A DNA stretch of 64,000 nucleotides, from contig ML978164.1 in assembly GCA_010015745.1 (NCBI GenBank), positions 68,445 to 132,444 of the forward strand. The letters are read 5' to 3'. This stretch comes from Setomelanomma holmii (Eukaryota > Ascomycota > Dothideomycetes > Pleosporales > Phaeosphaeriaceae). How positions within the stretch are numbered: the first letter of the stretch is position 1; the number at the start of each line of letters is the position of its first letter. The position numbers and the translations under genes are program-made. Shown piece after piece: positions 11,821-21,678 of the stretch. Under the pieces are notes generated by a model. That model was not told the origin of the DNA. It saw only the letters and a program-made list of their open reading frames with translations, and did no database searches.

Positions 11821-12932
11821 AGCGCCCAATCATGATTCCACCTCATTACAGAACTCGAGGCTGGGCTTTGGCCTCCCAAGGAATGGTGAGGCTGTCCTTG
11901 GAGCTTATCCCAGATCTTTCCGCCCCATTAGCGCATCGACGATCGGAATAGCACGCTGGCACATCCTTGCGGCGCATAGTGTAGGTGCTACAGCGTTTGC
12001 ACAGCCATCCTGCTGGCCGCACCACGGTTGAGCCTGCAGCGGCCGGAGAACATCGAATGCTTCCGGACGATAAGATGCAGCAGCGGTTGGCACGGGATGT
12101 TGCGGCGCCGTGCTGGCCTTGCGGCACTTTGTGGTTCGTACATGCTGCCTTGCCATTCAGGCAAAAGCACGACGTCGCATCTGATATGGGGAGGATGTGC
12201 GCCCCTCCTATGATGCAATGACTTTGCTGTCAGCCAGCTCGAGCATTGCTCTCGTCAATCTGTCCGCATAGTCGAACTATTGGAAACATCATAATTTTGG
12301 ATCATCTGAAACACGAGCAAATGAAATTGGCACATCTGTTCATGAAGTGACACGACTCAGTGACCGGAAAGGTGGACGCATGGCCAGGTTTTCTAGCTCT
12401 TTCCATGATTGGCCCCCACTCGACATGGTTTCAGAGCCGATTGTTGCTGGCGGCCGCGCTCTGTAGCGTGACTGGTGCGACGGCCAAATGTCAAAGTGAC
12501 AGAGTAAACTTGGGGCGTCCCGTACAGCGGGTGGGTGGGCACATGATGTGAGCAACGACAAGTCAAGTTGTTGATATCTGGGCTGCAATACTGCTCACGT
12601 GCGGCGCTTCTCGATGCAATTGCCTAGTCAAGATAGCCAGGAAGGCGCGACTGGGAGGCAGTCAGCCCCGGCGATGGAAGGGGAAAGAAGGCATGTGAAT
12701 AGGTCGTTAAGGCGGCCATTTGGGGGAAGGCGCAGGTGCTGTCCGCTGTTGTCCCCGCCAAGCCTTCACCGTCTAGAGGCAGCCGCTCGCTTCAAAACAC
12801 TTCGACCACTTCGACCACTTCGACCCACCTCCACTTGATCAACAACGCCCACCTCATATCCTTCCGCGCACATCTGCACTCAATCACTGTCAATCTTGTC
12901 CTGCACATCTGCACATTACACACATAGTCAAC
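11821..12932. promoter_or_regulatory. Intergenic region and promoter of the 14-3-3 gene
   Basis: 1.1 kb with no supported gene. Short antisense-looking open frames around 11850-12220 have no splice structure and no motifs. The last 150 bases before the 14-3-3 ATG are C/A-rich and purine-poor, as in leaders of highly expressed fungal genes, and carry a small tandem repeat (12799-12825). Confidence 0.4.
12799..12825 (+). repeat. Three tandem 9-bp units in the 14-3-3 leader
   Basis: The unit ACTTCGACC occurs three times in perfect tandem, immediately upstream of a CCACCTCCAC stretch and about 110 bp before the 14-3-3 start codon. It may lie in the 5' UTR or core promoter. Whether it binds a factor cannot be told from the sequence. 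Confidence 0.85.
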
Positions 12933-14224
12933 ATGGCGACTGAGGTACGTGTTTCTCTATCGGCGCTGTTCCCCGCTGTTGCTGGCCAGCGGGATGCCCC
13001 TCGTCTGCACTGCGATAAACATACTAACATGACAACAGCGCGAGAGGTACGCACGTTCGGTGCCCGCACCACACGCACAGTAATTGACGCGGCCACAGCA
13101 AGACTTTCCTCGCCCGGCTTTGCGAGCAGGCTGAGCGCTACGATGGTACGTCCCCCGCGCAGTCCGAGCTATGGCCGCACATGCTAACGATGCTCTTGCA
13201 GAGATGGTTACATACATGAAGGTTCGTCTCTAGCAGAAGTAGTGGTGTTTGCGCTCACAGACTGACCGTGTTGCAGGAAGTTGCCAAGGTATGCCGACTA
13301 CTTCCGCTTGCTGCGCGAGCAAGCGCCCGCGACAACACGCACTTCGAGGCGACGTGAACTAACACGGCACAGATTGGCGGTGAATTGACCGTTGACGAGC
13401 GCAATCTCCTCTCCGTCGCCTACAAGAACGTCGTTGGTACTCGACGCGCGTCCTGGCGCATTATCTCCTCGATCGAGCAGAAGGAGGAATCGAAGGGCTC
13501 TGAGAAGCACGTCGGCACTATCCGCGACTACCGACAGAAGATCGAGACCGAGCTCGAGGAGGTCTGCCAGGATGTCCTCAACGTCCTCGACGAGTCCCTC
13601 ATTCCCAAGGCCGAGTCTGGCGAGTCCAAGGTCTTTTACCACAAGATGTGCGTTCCTGTTACTTCGAACCTGCTGGACCTTGCTAACAGCTATGTAGGAA
13701 GGGTGATTATCACCGCTATCTTGCCGAGTTCGCATCTGGCGAGAAGCGCAAGGTCGCTGCCACTGCTGCGCACGAGGCCTATAAGGTATGACGCAATCGC
13801 ACACGCACACCGCAACAGACTGCTGACCTTACCACAACAGACGGCTACCGATGTCGCTCAGACTGAGCTTACCCCGACTCACCCCATCCGTCTGGGTCTG
13901 GCGTTGAACTTCTCGGTCTTCTACTACGAGATCCTGAACTCGCCCGACCGCGCCTGCCACCTTGCCAAGCAGGCTTTCGACGACGCGATTGCTGAGCTCG
14001 ACTCTCTGTCTGAAGAGTCCTACAGGGACAGCACCCTGATTATGCAACTGCTCCGCGACAACCTCACCCTCTGGACATCGTCGGACGGCAACGAGGCCGA
14101 GCCCGCCGCCGCTGATGCGCCCAAAGAGGAGAAGCCCGCTGAGGAGGCACCAGCTGCTGCAGCCCCCGCTGAGCCCAAGACCGAGGAGCAGCCACCGGCC
14201 ACTGCCGCTCCCTCCGCTGCCTAA
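12933..14224 (+). CDS. BMH1: 14-3-3 family phosphoserine-binding adaptor
   Basis: Eight exons: 12933..12944, 13039..13046, 13099..13145, 13202..13221, 13277..13288, 13373..13647, 13698..13785 and 13841..14224, giving 281 aa in frame. Exons of 12, 8, 47, 20 and 12 nt at the 5' end make this an unusually fragmented gene. The protein has the full 14-3-3 helical array: the N-terminal helix, the RNLLSVAYKN groove helix, the RYLAEF segment, and the C-terminal NLTLW, which ends the fold. A Glu/Ala/Pro-rich tail of about 40 residues follows. 14-3-3 dimers bind phosphoserine proteins and regulate signalling, metabolism and the cell cycle. Fungi usually have two copies; only one is seen here. Confidence 0.97.
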
Positions 14225-15152
14225 GCACATCTAATACCTCTCGACCTTGTGTATTCACAGCCGCCGTCCTCTGTTCTAGGATAGATGAAGGAGGCTGTCA
14301 TGGCAGCGAGTGTCTGACGGAGTTGTATGTGTGCTGTGATTTCAAAAATTGGCTTTTTGCAGCAAGCGGCTCGGATGGACGGATTCCCACATGACTGATG
14401 TATTTGCCTTTCCACTCCCCACAACCCACACTGTCCCCACCGAGCACGCAGCATTTCGCGATTGTCTCCTTCTCGCCAGTGCTAGCACCATCGACCTGCT
14501 CCTCAAGAATCAAGTCGACTGCTTCCGCGCAAGGTGACGTATGGACTGCGGTCCCTCGATGCGATCCTCGAATTTCCCTGTTTTCGTTTTGCGGTATATG
14601 ATCACCCCTACCTGACGGTGGATTGGGTCGCAGAGCTCCCCCAGGCAGCGTCTTTTGAGGCAGGGCATCGATTTCAACGGTTCACGGAGTGGTCTCGCAT
14701 AGCTCCGGTGGATGTAATGTCTTCATTTGCACTCTTAGATAGGCCTATGGAACCTTTATTTCAACCCGCTGCAGCCCCCTATTGAGATTTATCGACTGGT
14801 CTGACCTACGGCACTTGATATCGCGTGTCAAGTCGGTATTTCGAGGGTCTATCAAACCGTGAGTCAGGGCACTAAGGTTGCATCGGGCCCTCAGCCACGT
14901 GCAGGACCCTTTCGGGTTCGAGTTCGCCTGCCCCGCTGCAGTACTAACAACCCCAAATGCGCCCTACTTTATTTTCAACGCGTCGAGCCAAAAGTCCTAC
15001 TGGCTCCAACGTCAGTCCGCATCTTCCCCTCACTACTCCATCACGTCGCGCGAACCCGTACGCTCCTTCAAAACCTATCCGTACTCCCACATCGTCTACT
15101 AGAGATCCACGAAACCGCTTATATCACGTATACACCAAGTCGCAAGCAGGAG
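14225..15152. promoter_or_regulatory. Intergenic region between 14-3-3 and DPH4
   Basis: About 0.9 kb with no supported gene. The DPH4 reading frame is open upstream to 14859, but that stretch has no conserved features and is taken as leader. Pyrimidine-rich runs occur at 14990-15130. Confidence 0.4.
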
Positions 15153-15728
15153 ATGGCATACAACAAGGACTACTACGGCATGTTAGGCTTAAGCCAACAG
15201 AACCGCAGCTCAGCCGAGTCTATATCTACAGCAAAAATCAGAAGGGCATATAAGCTTGCGCTACTCGCTGCACATCCGGACAAGCGGACGGAGACAAATG
15301 GAAGGTCATATACGGTAGATGAGGTTAAAGAGGCGTATACTGTCCTTGTGGATCCGAAGCAAAAGGCGGAGTATGATAATTGGCTGTTGCGAAATCCTGG
15401 TGTGGTTAGGTCAGAGGCAAGACAACATGGGGTGGATGAACCATCAAGTGATTTCGTACTCGGGTTGGATGTGTTGGATCTAAGTGACTTCGACGTATTA
15501 GATCCAAGTTTCAAATTCTCCGAGGGAGACAAGATTATGGATAACAATGAAGAAGTAGAGGGGCAAATGGAGTGGACAAGGAGTTGTCGATGTGGTGCGG
15601 AGAAGGGATTCAAGATTCTGGAAGAGGAGTTGGAGGATGCGGAGAAGAGAGGGGAGAAGGAGGTGCTGGTGGGGTGTGAGGGGTGTAGTTTGTGGGTGAG
15701 GGTGGGGTTTGAGGTTGAGGAGAGCTGA
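15153..15728 (+). CDS. DPH4: Diphthamide biosynthesis protein 4 (J protein with CSL zinc finger)
   Basis: Single exon, 191 aa. An N-terminal J domain (about 5-75) carries HPD at 41-43, which stimulates Hsp70. The C-terminal CSL zinc finger has CRCG and, 30 residues later, CEGCSLWV, providing the four Cys for Fe/Zn. This is the DPH4 (JJJ3/DNAJC24) arrangement; the protein supports electron transfer or folding for the first step of diphthamide formation on EF-2. The start at 15153 is chosen because the J domain begins immediately after it; the frame continues 98 codons upstream without similarity to the family. No partner DPH gene is nearby. Confidence 0.92.
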   Translation: MAYNKDYYGMLGLSQQNRSSAESISTAKIRRAYKLALLAAHPDKRTETNGRSYTVDEVKEAYTVLVDPKQKAEYDNWLLRNPGVVRSEARQHGVDEPSSDFVLGLDVLDLSDFDVLDPSFKFSEGDKIMDNNEEVEGQMEWTRSCRCGAEKGFKILEEELEDAEKRGEKEVLVGCEGCSLWVRVGFEVEES

Positions 15729-15899
15729 AGGAGAAGGCTGAGATCGACAACTGAGATCGAGTCTACGGGCTCGACATACGCTGCGCGACTCGACCTGTGG
15801 ACCAGTAAGTGACGGTATTTTGAACAAGATCTCGACATGTTCGAAGGATGACACTGCGCTCAGTGCCTGTTCGAAAGACCTACAAGTGTTTGAAGCCAT

Positions 15900-16495
15900 C
15901 TACCTGCTATACACTCGATTCGAAATGAACGACCAGTTGGAACCAAACGATAAACTCTGCTGCAGCCAGAGCGATGAGGCCAGACACGAAAAAAGGGAAC
16001 GGGACGATTTTGCCACGAACCGGGCTACGCCACAAGTCACTTCGTACCACACATCGAAGTCCGAAGGATCCCCACAGGCGCTTGAAAGAATGCTTCTAGA
16101 GACATCAGTCGTACTCGCTCGGTTATTCGCAATGTCCTTCTCACCCTTTACCAGCAACTGGCGCACTTCAGAGCCCTTGAAGACGTGCACGCCTGCCGCG
16201 ACTGGGCTGTCACATTCCTTGAAGATGATGTCCATCCCTTCCCCGATCAGCTACCCGAAGAGTGCGCCCAGCGCAGTGCCTAGAAGAGGTACAACACTTT
16301 CGACTTCAGCGCCGATTGCTGCACCAACGATGCCAGCGAACTTATCTGCTAGAATAAGGCGATGCGAAAGGCACTAAAAGTGAAGTGTAAAGCTTGAGTC
16401 GAGAGTGTAGTAGATTTGGGGAGGGAGAAGTATGCTTATAGATATGTGTTCCATTGTCACACCAAGGTATAGATACTTACAGGGAGGGATTCCAT
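15900..16495 (-). pseudogene. Small glycine-zipper-like gene interrupted by an in-frame TAG
   Basis: A 15-nt first exon (ATG at 16495, ending at 16481) is followed by a perfect GTAAGT donor, a 107-bp intron with a pyrimidine-rich 3' part, and an acceptor at 16374. The second exon reads into a Gly/Ala-rich hydrophobic segment with spaced glycines. A TAG at 16251-16253 ends this 45-residue product. The same frame then stays open for a further 116 codons to 15900, starting with an Ile/Gly/Met stretch that looks like a direct continuation. Either the gene is broken, the short product is real, or the stop is read through. Family not recognised. It sits 1.1 kb from the end of a HET-domain gene in a gene-poor zone. 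Confidence 0.4.
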
Positions 16496-17583
16496 GACAT
16501 GATGCGATCTCATCTGAGCCTAGCCATCTTGGAGATCTGGAATTGTATCAGAAGGCCATGGCATGATAGAACCTTAGATCGTAGATCTTGCTGTCTGGGT
16601 ATGGACGTTCCTCATCCGGGCGATCCAAATCACGGGTTCTACCTTGAGCACTTGAATTCGCACCCGATTGAGCGTAATCCGGACCCCGAGTTAATGCTTA
16701 TTTACCTACATTGGCCGTCTCGTTAGCTTCCAAGTGATCTTTGGTGATTAGTGCCTCACACTCCCGTCCAAGAGTTCTGAGGGACGGTGCTAATAGCAGG
16801 ACGACGGTTGTGAGTGGTGGGCAATGTCATAAGAGATATGCTTATGCTTGAAGTCAGTGTACGAGTCGAGAGGCAGGAGTGTAAGTCTGAAAACGTGTCA
16901 CGTCATTTGCTTGGTGACGGGGGTTGTTATCAACGAGTGAGATCCAACACACCATCAAAGGTAATCGAGAGCACTTTCAAGGCAAGATGAAGGCACCGAA
17001 GTTGCTAAGTCTGCTGAGGTGTACACATGTACCTTCTCCGCACGGAATTGAAGTTATTCAGATGTCTCGGCTGTATTTTGGTTTGACTTGGGCTCCAGAG
17101 TAGGAAATGTAGTTGATAATATTATTCAGTTTCTGGTTCAGCAACGGTCGGGTCGGGTGACTAGTGGCTCAGCGTTGGTGCTGGCTATGCGATCATCGGA
17201 AGTCTCATGATGAACTGAGGGAAGCCAAAGCTATTGCCAGCCTCGTAGTTAAATGCGAACATTGAAGTCGAAGACTAGCTTGATCTACATGTGGGTAGAG
17301 AGATATTGCATGATTTTCATTTGTTGCGGGTTGCGCTAATATTGCGGTGGAGAACAGCGGCGTCAAAGTCCTACAGTGGTTTTTGACATTGTACTCGGTA
17401 AAATACTCCTTTTGTCTATTCGATTACGGGTCGTAGTTTGATATTCAGGTTGAGATATTCTGTATGCAACAATGTTATCCGAAATCCATCGTACGCACAC
17501 ATTATCGTTAGTTGCGGATCTAACAACGATAGAATAGGCGCTGCGTCGTCTTTCAATCCTTCGTCTCCGATTGAGAATCTTTA
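16496..17583. other. Gene-free stretch between the interrupted gene and the HET gene
   Basis: About 1.1 kb, richer in A/T and G than surrounding coding DNA, with no ORF or splice structure I can support. It should include the 3' UTR of the minus-strand HET gene on the right and the promoter of the interrupted minus-strand gene on the left. Confidence 0.4.
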
Positions 17584-19509
17584 CTATCGTAAGGTCACCC
17601 ACTCATCATGAAATACGCCTTCCTTCACTTTGTCAAGCGCTTCGCCCTCCATGTATCCATGGATATACGCCTCGCCAAGGAATTGATATCCATTTTTGCC
17701 ATCCTGGCGTAGAACATGCGGAGTGGCCCCACCATACATAACATAAACCTCGTCTTGTACGCCCAGCATGCCCGTACCGCAGCCAATGTATCCGTTCTGC
17801 GTGGCGAACAGTTTGAGACCATCTAAGTGCGTCACGACGCGATCTTGAACACCATCAGGAGCCAGCAATGCGCACGTGTAAAGAATCGGGGGAGTGGGCA
17901 TGTGATGTAAGTCGATGTGTTGTACGTAGCGGTATTTAAAAAGGTAGCAAGTGCCAAGGTAGCACCAAAAGGTCCCCATTGGTTCATTCTTGGCTGACGT
18001 TCTCTCCGGACTTTCTCCTGTTACCAATGCAAGATAGAATGCTTTTGCGGCGTCGTGGAAGCGTTGATCGGTGGTATCAAGTTTGATATTTAGCTGCTCG
18101 ACAACAGCTTCCCATAGTGCTGTCGTTGGATTTTCCAGGAGATTGAGGCGGATGTCTTCCGTTCGGGTAATGAAGTCTTTGTCATTCAGAATGTCAGAGC
18201 ACCAGATCACTGTGTCAACATGTATACCTCTCAGTACTAGCTCGTTTGTGTTGTTTGTCTCGAGGATTTGAGCAGAGGAATCGAGAGAGGCGCGGTGGCC
18301 GAGCGCGTGCACCGTTGTTATCACTTTAACGTCTTCTTTGTCGTCTGTTAGGTCGATTGGACCTGGTATCTTCTTGTGAGGACCCGAGCGAATCTCGACG
18401 TCCCATCGAGGCACCCAACTTGGTGGACTGAAACAGGAGTCGTTGCACCAGCCGTTGCCTGCTTCGCCCACACCGAGTATATTGAGTCGACCGGATTTTC
18501 TAATACAATATCGAGCAATGTCCTCGAAGACTTTGTATTTGTCCTTCCGATAATTCGGCGTCAAAACTGGGTCTCGACGTTCACGATTCTGCGCATCAAT
18601 CGTCAACCCGAGATACGCATAGATATGATCCCTTGCGTCAGTTGCCTGGAGACCAGAGATTGAGATGAGGATTGCCTCAAGATTCCAATAGCGTGGAAGA
18701 CCTGTCTCTGTATCGCGACATTGTCGCAGGCGGTGAATAAAGAGCGGCACAATCCCGTTGGAGCGAAAAGCTGTGTGATCCTGATAGCGTAGCTCATCGA
18801 GCCAAGCAATGGCGTCGAAGAACTTGTCCCACAGACAGGCAGCTTCTCCACAGATCATCAATGGAGAAGTTCTCGAAAGTGCGGCTTCTTGTATAACCCA
18901 GGCTCGGGTGAACCATGGTCTCCTCATGAATGTGGCTAGGGCAGCCCATCTCCTCGAGCTGAGTTCGGGCAAACCCAATTTGCCATTTCTCTGTGGCGTA
19001 ATGTATTCGCACACCGAGCGAGGATTCGTAGGGAGTGGTTTCGGACAAGCGTCCTCTCGACGAGCGCGATCTATCAGATCAACCAAACCAAAGGTATCAC
19101 CATCAGCTTTTATATCGTACGGTCCCAGCCAAATAAGTGTCCTCTGAGATTGTGCGTATATCGTTCTCATAAGATTGACCTGATCCGTCTGTTCGTCCTT
19201 GTCATTCTGATTGATGCAGATTTGATCGATCCAGAAGTACTCCATGTTGAGATTCGACCGCAACGACTGCAGACTTATTAACGCATTGAGCAGTCCAGGT
19301 GAGACGCTGAGACCTTGGCCATTACACTCGATAGCCGTCAAGTCTTTGGAATCGCCCCAGCAATAACTCAGGGCGTAATACTCGGGAGTACGATCGATAT
19401 CGTGGGTGGTGAGACTGCAGCTGATTCGACAAGTGGATTGTCCGCAGAAACTCATCAGTCGGATTTGTTGCTTCGAAAGGAAAGGCTGAGACTCGTATGG
19501 AGACATCAT
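17584..19509 (-). CDS. HET (heterokaryon incompatibility) domain protein
   Basis: Intronless 641-aa ORF starting with tandem ATGs at 19509/19506. The HET domain occupies about residues 40-210: YALSYCWG at 45-52, WIDQICINQ at 93-101, then the Q-[IV]-x-x-M...IY block and a WLG motif. The C-terminal part has no named domain but includes Trp-rich stretches common in such proteins. HET proteins trigger cell death when genetically different hyphae fuse, or act in related recognition; many paralogues exist per genome and most have no known partner. The lack of introns and the isolated position fit the usual accessory distribution of this family. Specific role unknown. Confidence 0.93.
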   Translation of the reverse strand: MMSPYESQPFLSKQQIRLMSFCGQSTCRISCSLTTHDIDRTPEYYALSYCWGDSKDLTAIECNGQGLSVSPGLLNALISLQSLRSNLNMEYFWIDQICINQNDKDEQTDQVNLMRTIYAQSQRTLIWLGPYDIKADGDTFGLVDLIDRARREDACPKPLPTNPRSVCEYITPQRNGKLGLPELSSRRWAALATFMRRPWFTRAWVIQEAALSRTSPLMICGEAACLWDKFFDAIAWLDELRYQDHTAFRSNGIVPLFIHRLRQCRDTETGLPRYWNLEAILISISGLQATDARDHIYAYLGLTIDAQNRERRDPVLTPNYRKDKYKVFEDIARYCIRKSGRLNILGVGEAGNGWCNDSCFSPPSWVPRWDVEIRSGPHKKIPGPIDLTDDKEDVKVITTVHALGHRASLDSSAQILETNNTNELVLRGIHVDTVIWCSDILNDKDFITRTEDIRLNLLENPTTALWEAVVEQLNIKLDTTDQRFHDAAKAFYLALVTGESPERTSAKNEPMGTFWCYLGTCYLFKYRYVQHIDLHHMPTPPILYTCALLAPDGVQDRVVTHLDGLKLFATQNGYIGCGTGMLGVQDEVYVMYGGATPHVLRQDGKNGYQFLGEAYIHGYMEGEALDKVKEGVFHDEWVTLR

Positions 19510-20853
19510 AGCTTATCTCGATTGAAATAAATGGCCACTACGAATGTCAGACGGAAGCCCGATACACGACGCGCTACGTGCCAGATCAGCGAAGGAGTAG
19601 GTTGTTGACCTGGATGTTTATGAGCACCAGCATTGTTGTGGCTGGCTTGAGAAGACGAGATGTTAGCTCATCAGCCATGAAGCCCCTCCATTGCGCATCT
19701 TCGAAAGCAAGGCAGCAAGATGGGAGGCTCATTGGCTCGCTTGCTTCGCTGCGCCTCGATGTTGCCTGGCTTGTCAACTGTACTGCCTGTTGCCTTGTGC
19801 GAGGAAAAAGTGACAGGGGTAGCTTCCAGAACTCTCGTGTCGTCCTATCAATTATTTTTTACAGCGCAGCTCACGTGTAGGTGTTTCCTTCCCACAGCTT
19901 CTCGATCCTCTACCTGGCTCTTGTCAGTTTGCGCGCTGACTTCTTGTGCGTTGAAAGAACGAGCTCGAGTTGTACATTGCACAGGAACATCGGCACCCTA
20001 GAGAAGATTATTGCTGACTAGCATAGGACCATTGCTGACTAGCATAGATCTTGCTAGGCGTGAACAGGCCTTGCCTGAGGGCTGCTTCGGGATATGGTTT
20101 GCAGTAAAAGCGTGGTCCTCCTGTAAAATAGTTAGGAGCCGATTACACACCTTCATTGACGTTCCTGCGTGCCTTGCTCGTGTGTGAGATCCTCACGTGT
20201 TGGATGCAAAAAGGCCGACCTTCTCGCTCCTTGGCTTGAAGGTTAATATAGTCGATATTCTGACATCACGCGATGCGCAGTACTGCGCAATTCTCATACA
20301 AGGCTGCATTATCTTTTTGATACGAGGGAGACCCCCTTTACTGCCTTTGTCTCTAACGGTAGTTGGTGATTAGAAGTTGTGGTGTTATTGCTCGTTACGT
20401 GAACCCTTTTGAAATGTTTAAGCGGATGAGAGCGAAGCTTTGATTCGGCCAATGAACGGTCCCTTCTTCGGCTTGGATGCTTCCTTTAGAAGCATTCAAA
20501 TGTGATACACCCGAAAAGAGCTTCCAAAACACGGTACTGCGCCTTGATATTTGCCCTCGCAGATAGTAGGGGTATGCGATTCGGTATTCGTGCGAAGTGA
20601 CATTCACCCGGGACCATGGGATTCACCCTGGGAAGCATCACCTTTACCGAGAAGGATTGCAAGGTTGGAATCATACATAACAGACTCACAAGCAGCCCTG
20701 GCCAGGGTAAAAACACAAACACGCTACAAACAAGAGACACTTTGTAACCATAGACACCACCACCCACGATCGCTCAAAGCAAACAGCCACTATCTCGGAA
20801 TCCCCGATGGACGCCTAAACCATGATCAAGGCTCGGTCTTGAGATTCGCAGTG
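19510..20853. other. Gene-poor intergenic region
   Basis: 1.34 kb without a supported gene. It contains the promoter of the HET gene and a short two-copy repeat (20010-20047). The right part is the 3' flank of the deoxyribosyltransferase-like gene. Confidence 0.4.
20010..20047 (+). repeat. Two copies of a 17-bp direct repeat
   Basis: The 17-mer ATTGCTGACTAGCATAG occurs at 20010-20026 and again at 20031-20047, a 21-bp period with 4 unrelated bases between. Exact identity over 17 bp at one helical-turn multiple could mean paired binding sites or a recent slippage event. Confidence 0.85.
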
Positions 20854-21678
20854 TCAAACTTGCCTTCTCTTCTCCTGCTGTTCCTTCAACTTCTTCTTCT
20901 CCTCCTCTTCCTTCTTCTTCTGCGCCTCGTCCAACTTCTGAAACTTGATCAACCATTCTTTCTTAAGTTCAGGATCGAGCACGTCGTCATTCTCATCGAC
21001 TTCCAAACCCTTGTAGCACAAAAACGCGCGCACCGCAGGAACCAGCTGCTCGAAGGTACGCACCCACGGGATGTTGTACAAGTTGCACACCATGTCTACG
21101 TTTCCGCTGCGCCAGAACTTCTCGCCACAGCACATGATGACCTTTCTCGACTTCGCCTGCAGACCCAGCTCGAGCATAGTGACAGGACTCAGCGTGTCCT
21201 GGTCAAAGAAGAAGCAAATCACAGTCGCTTCTTGGAGCGCTTCGAGCTCCCACTCGACCTGATCGCGGAAATCCGGGTCCGAGGACTTGACGTCAACGTT
21301 GGGGTCCCAGGTGCCGCGCCTAGGGTTGCAGACCGTGATTGGCAGATCACAGACGTGCGTTACCAGACGTTCCTGCCACTGTACAGCTGCACCCATCTCG
21401 ATGCTGCCGGCGGTGAACACGGAATATTCGTTATACTTTGGCACAACGGGCGGCTTGCAGTGGTTGAATCGCGGATGTTGTGGGAGGGCCGGCTTAGGCG
21501 AGGGGATAAGCTGGTTGAAGATGTCTGGCACGTCTCCATCAAGGGTGCCGACTTTGACCTTCAATGTGTATTCCTTGCACCGAGGACATCTTCGCATTTT
21601 AGTTTCCTCTTTCTCTGGCTGGGCCGCCCCTTCGGTCTTTTGCACCTTTGCAGGGGGCGATGAAGAGTCGCTGCACAT
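20854..21678 (-). CDS. Nucleoside 2-deoxyribosyltransferase-like protein with charged C-terminal tail
   Basis: 274 aa from the ATG at 21678; the frame is open further upstream to about 22227, but that part lacks sequence character, so the start is a choice. Residues 30-40 hold a CPRC-type Cys pair. Residues 80-215 match the nucleoside 2-deoxyribosyltransferase-like fold: FTAGSIEMG (88-96) as the nucleotide loop, WQ following, NPRRGTWDP, and an S-P-V-T-M-L-E-L-G segment with the catalytic-type Glu (about 170). The last 30 residues are Lys/Glu-rich and helical. Family members cleave or transfer deoxyribosyl groups, or are inactive NAD/nucleotide-binding relatives. The exact reaction here is unknown. 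Confidence 0.8.
   Translation of the reverse strand: MCSDSSSPPAKVQKTEGAAQPEKEETKMRRCPRCKEYTLKVKVGTLDGDVPDIFNQLIPSPKPALPQHPRFNHCKPPVVPKYNEYSVFTAGSIEMGAAVQWQERLVTHVCDLPITVCNPRRGTWDPNVDVKSSDPDFRDQVEWELEALQEATVICFFFDQDTLSPVTMLELGLQAKSRKVIMCCGEKFWRSGNVDMVCNLYNIPWVRTFEQLVPAVRAFLCYKGLEVDENDDVLDPELKKEWLIKFQKLDEAQKKKEEEEKKKLKEQQEKRRQV

Noticed and set aside
15820..16377. 185-codon plus-strand open frame
   Set aside because: It lies opposite the interrupted glycine-zipper gene, has no ATG-based support from family or splicing and ends without features.
20551..21663. 370-codon plus-strand open frame
   Set aside because: It is the antisense of the deoxyribosyltransferase-like gene; the low-complexity Leu stretch mirrors the Glu/Lys tail on the other strand.
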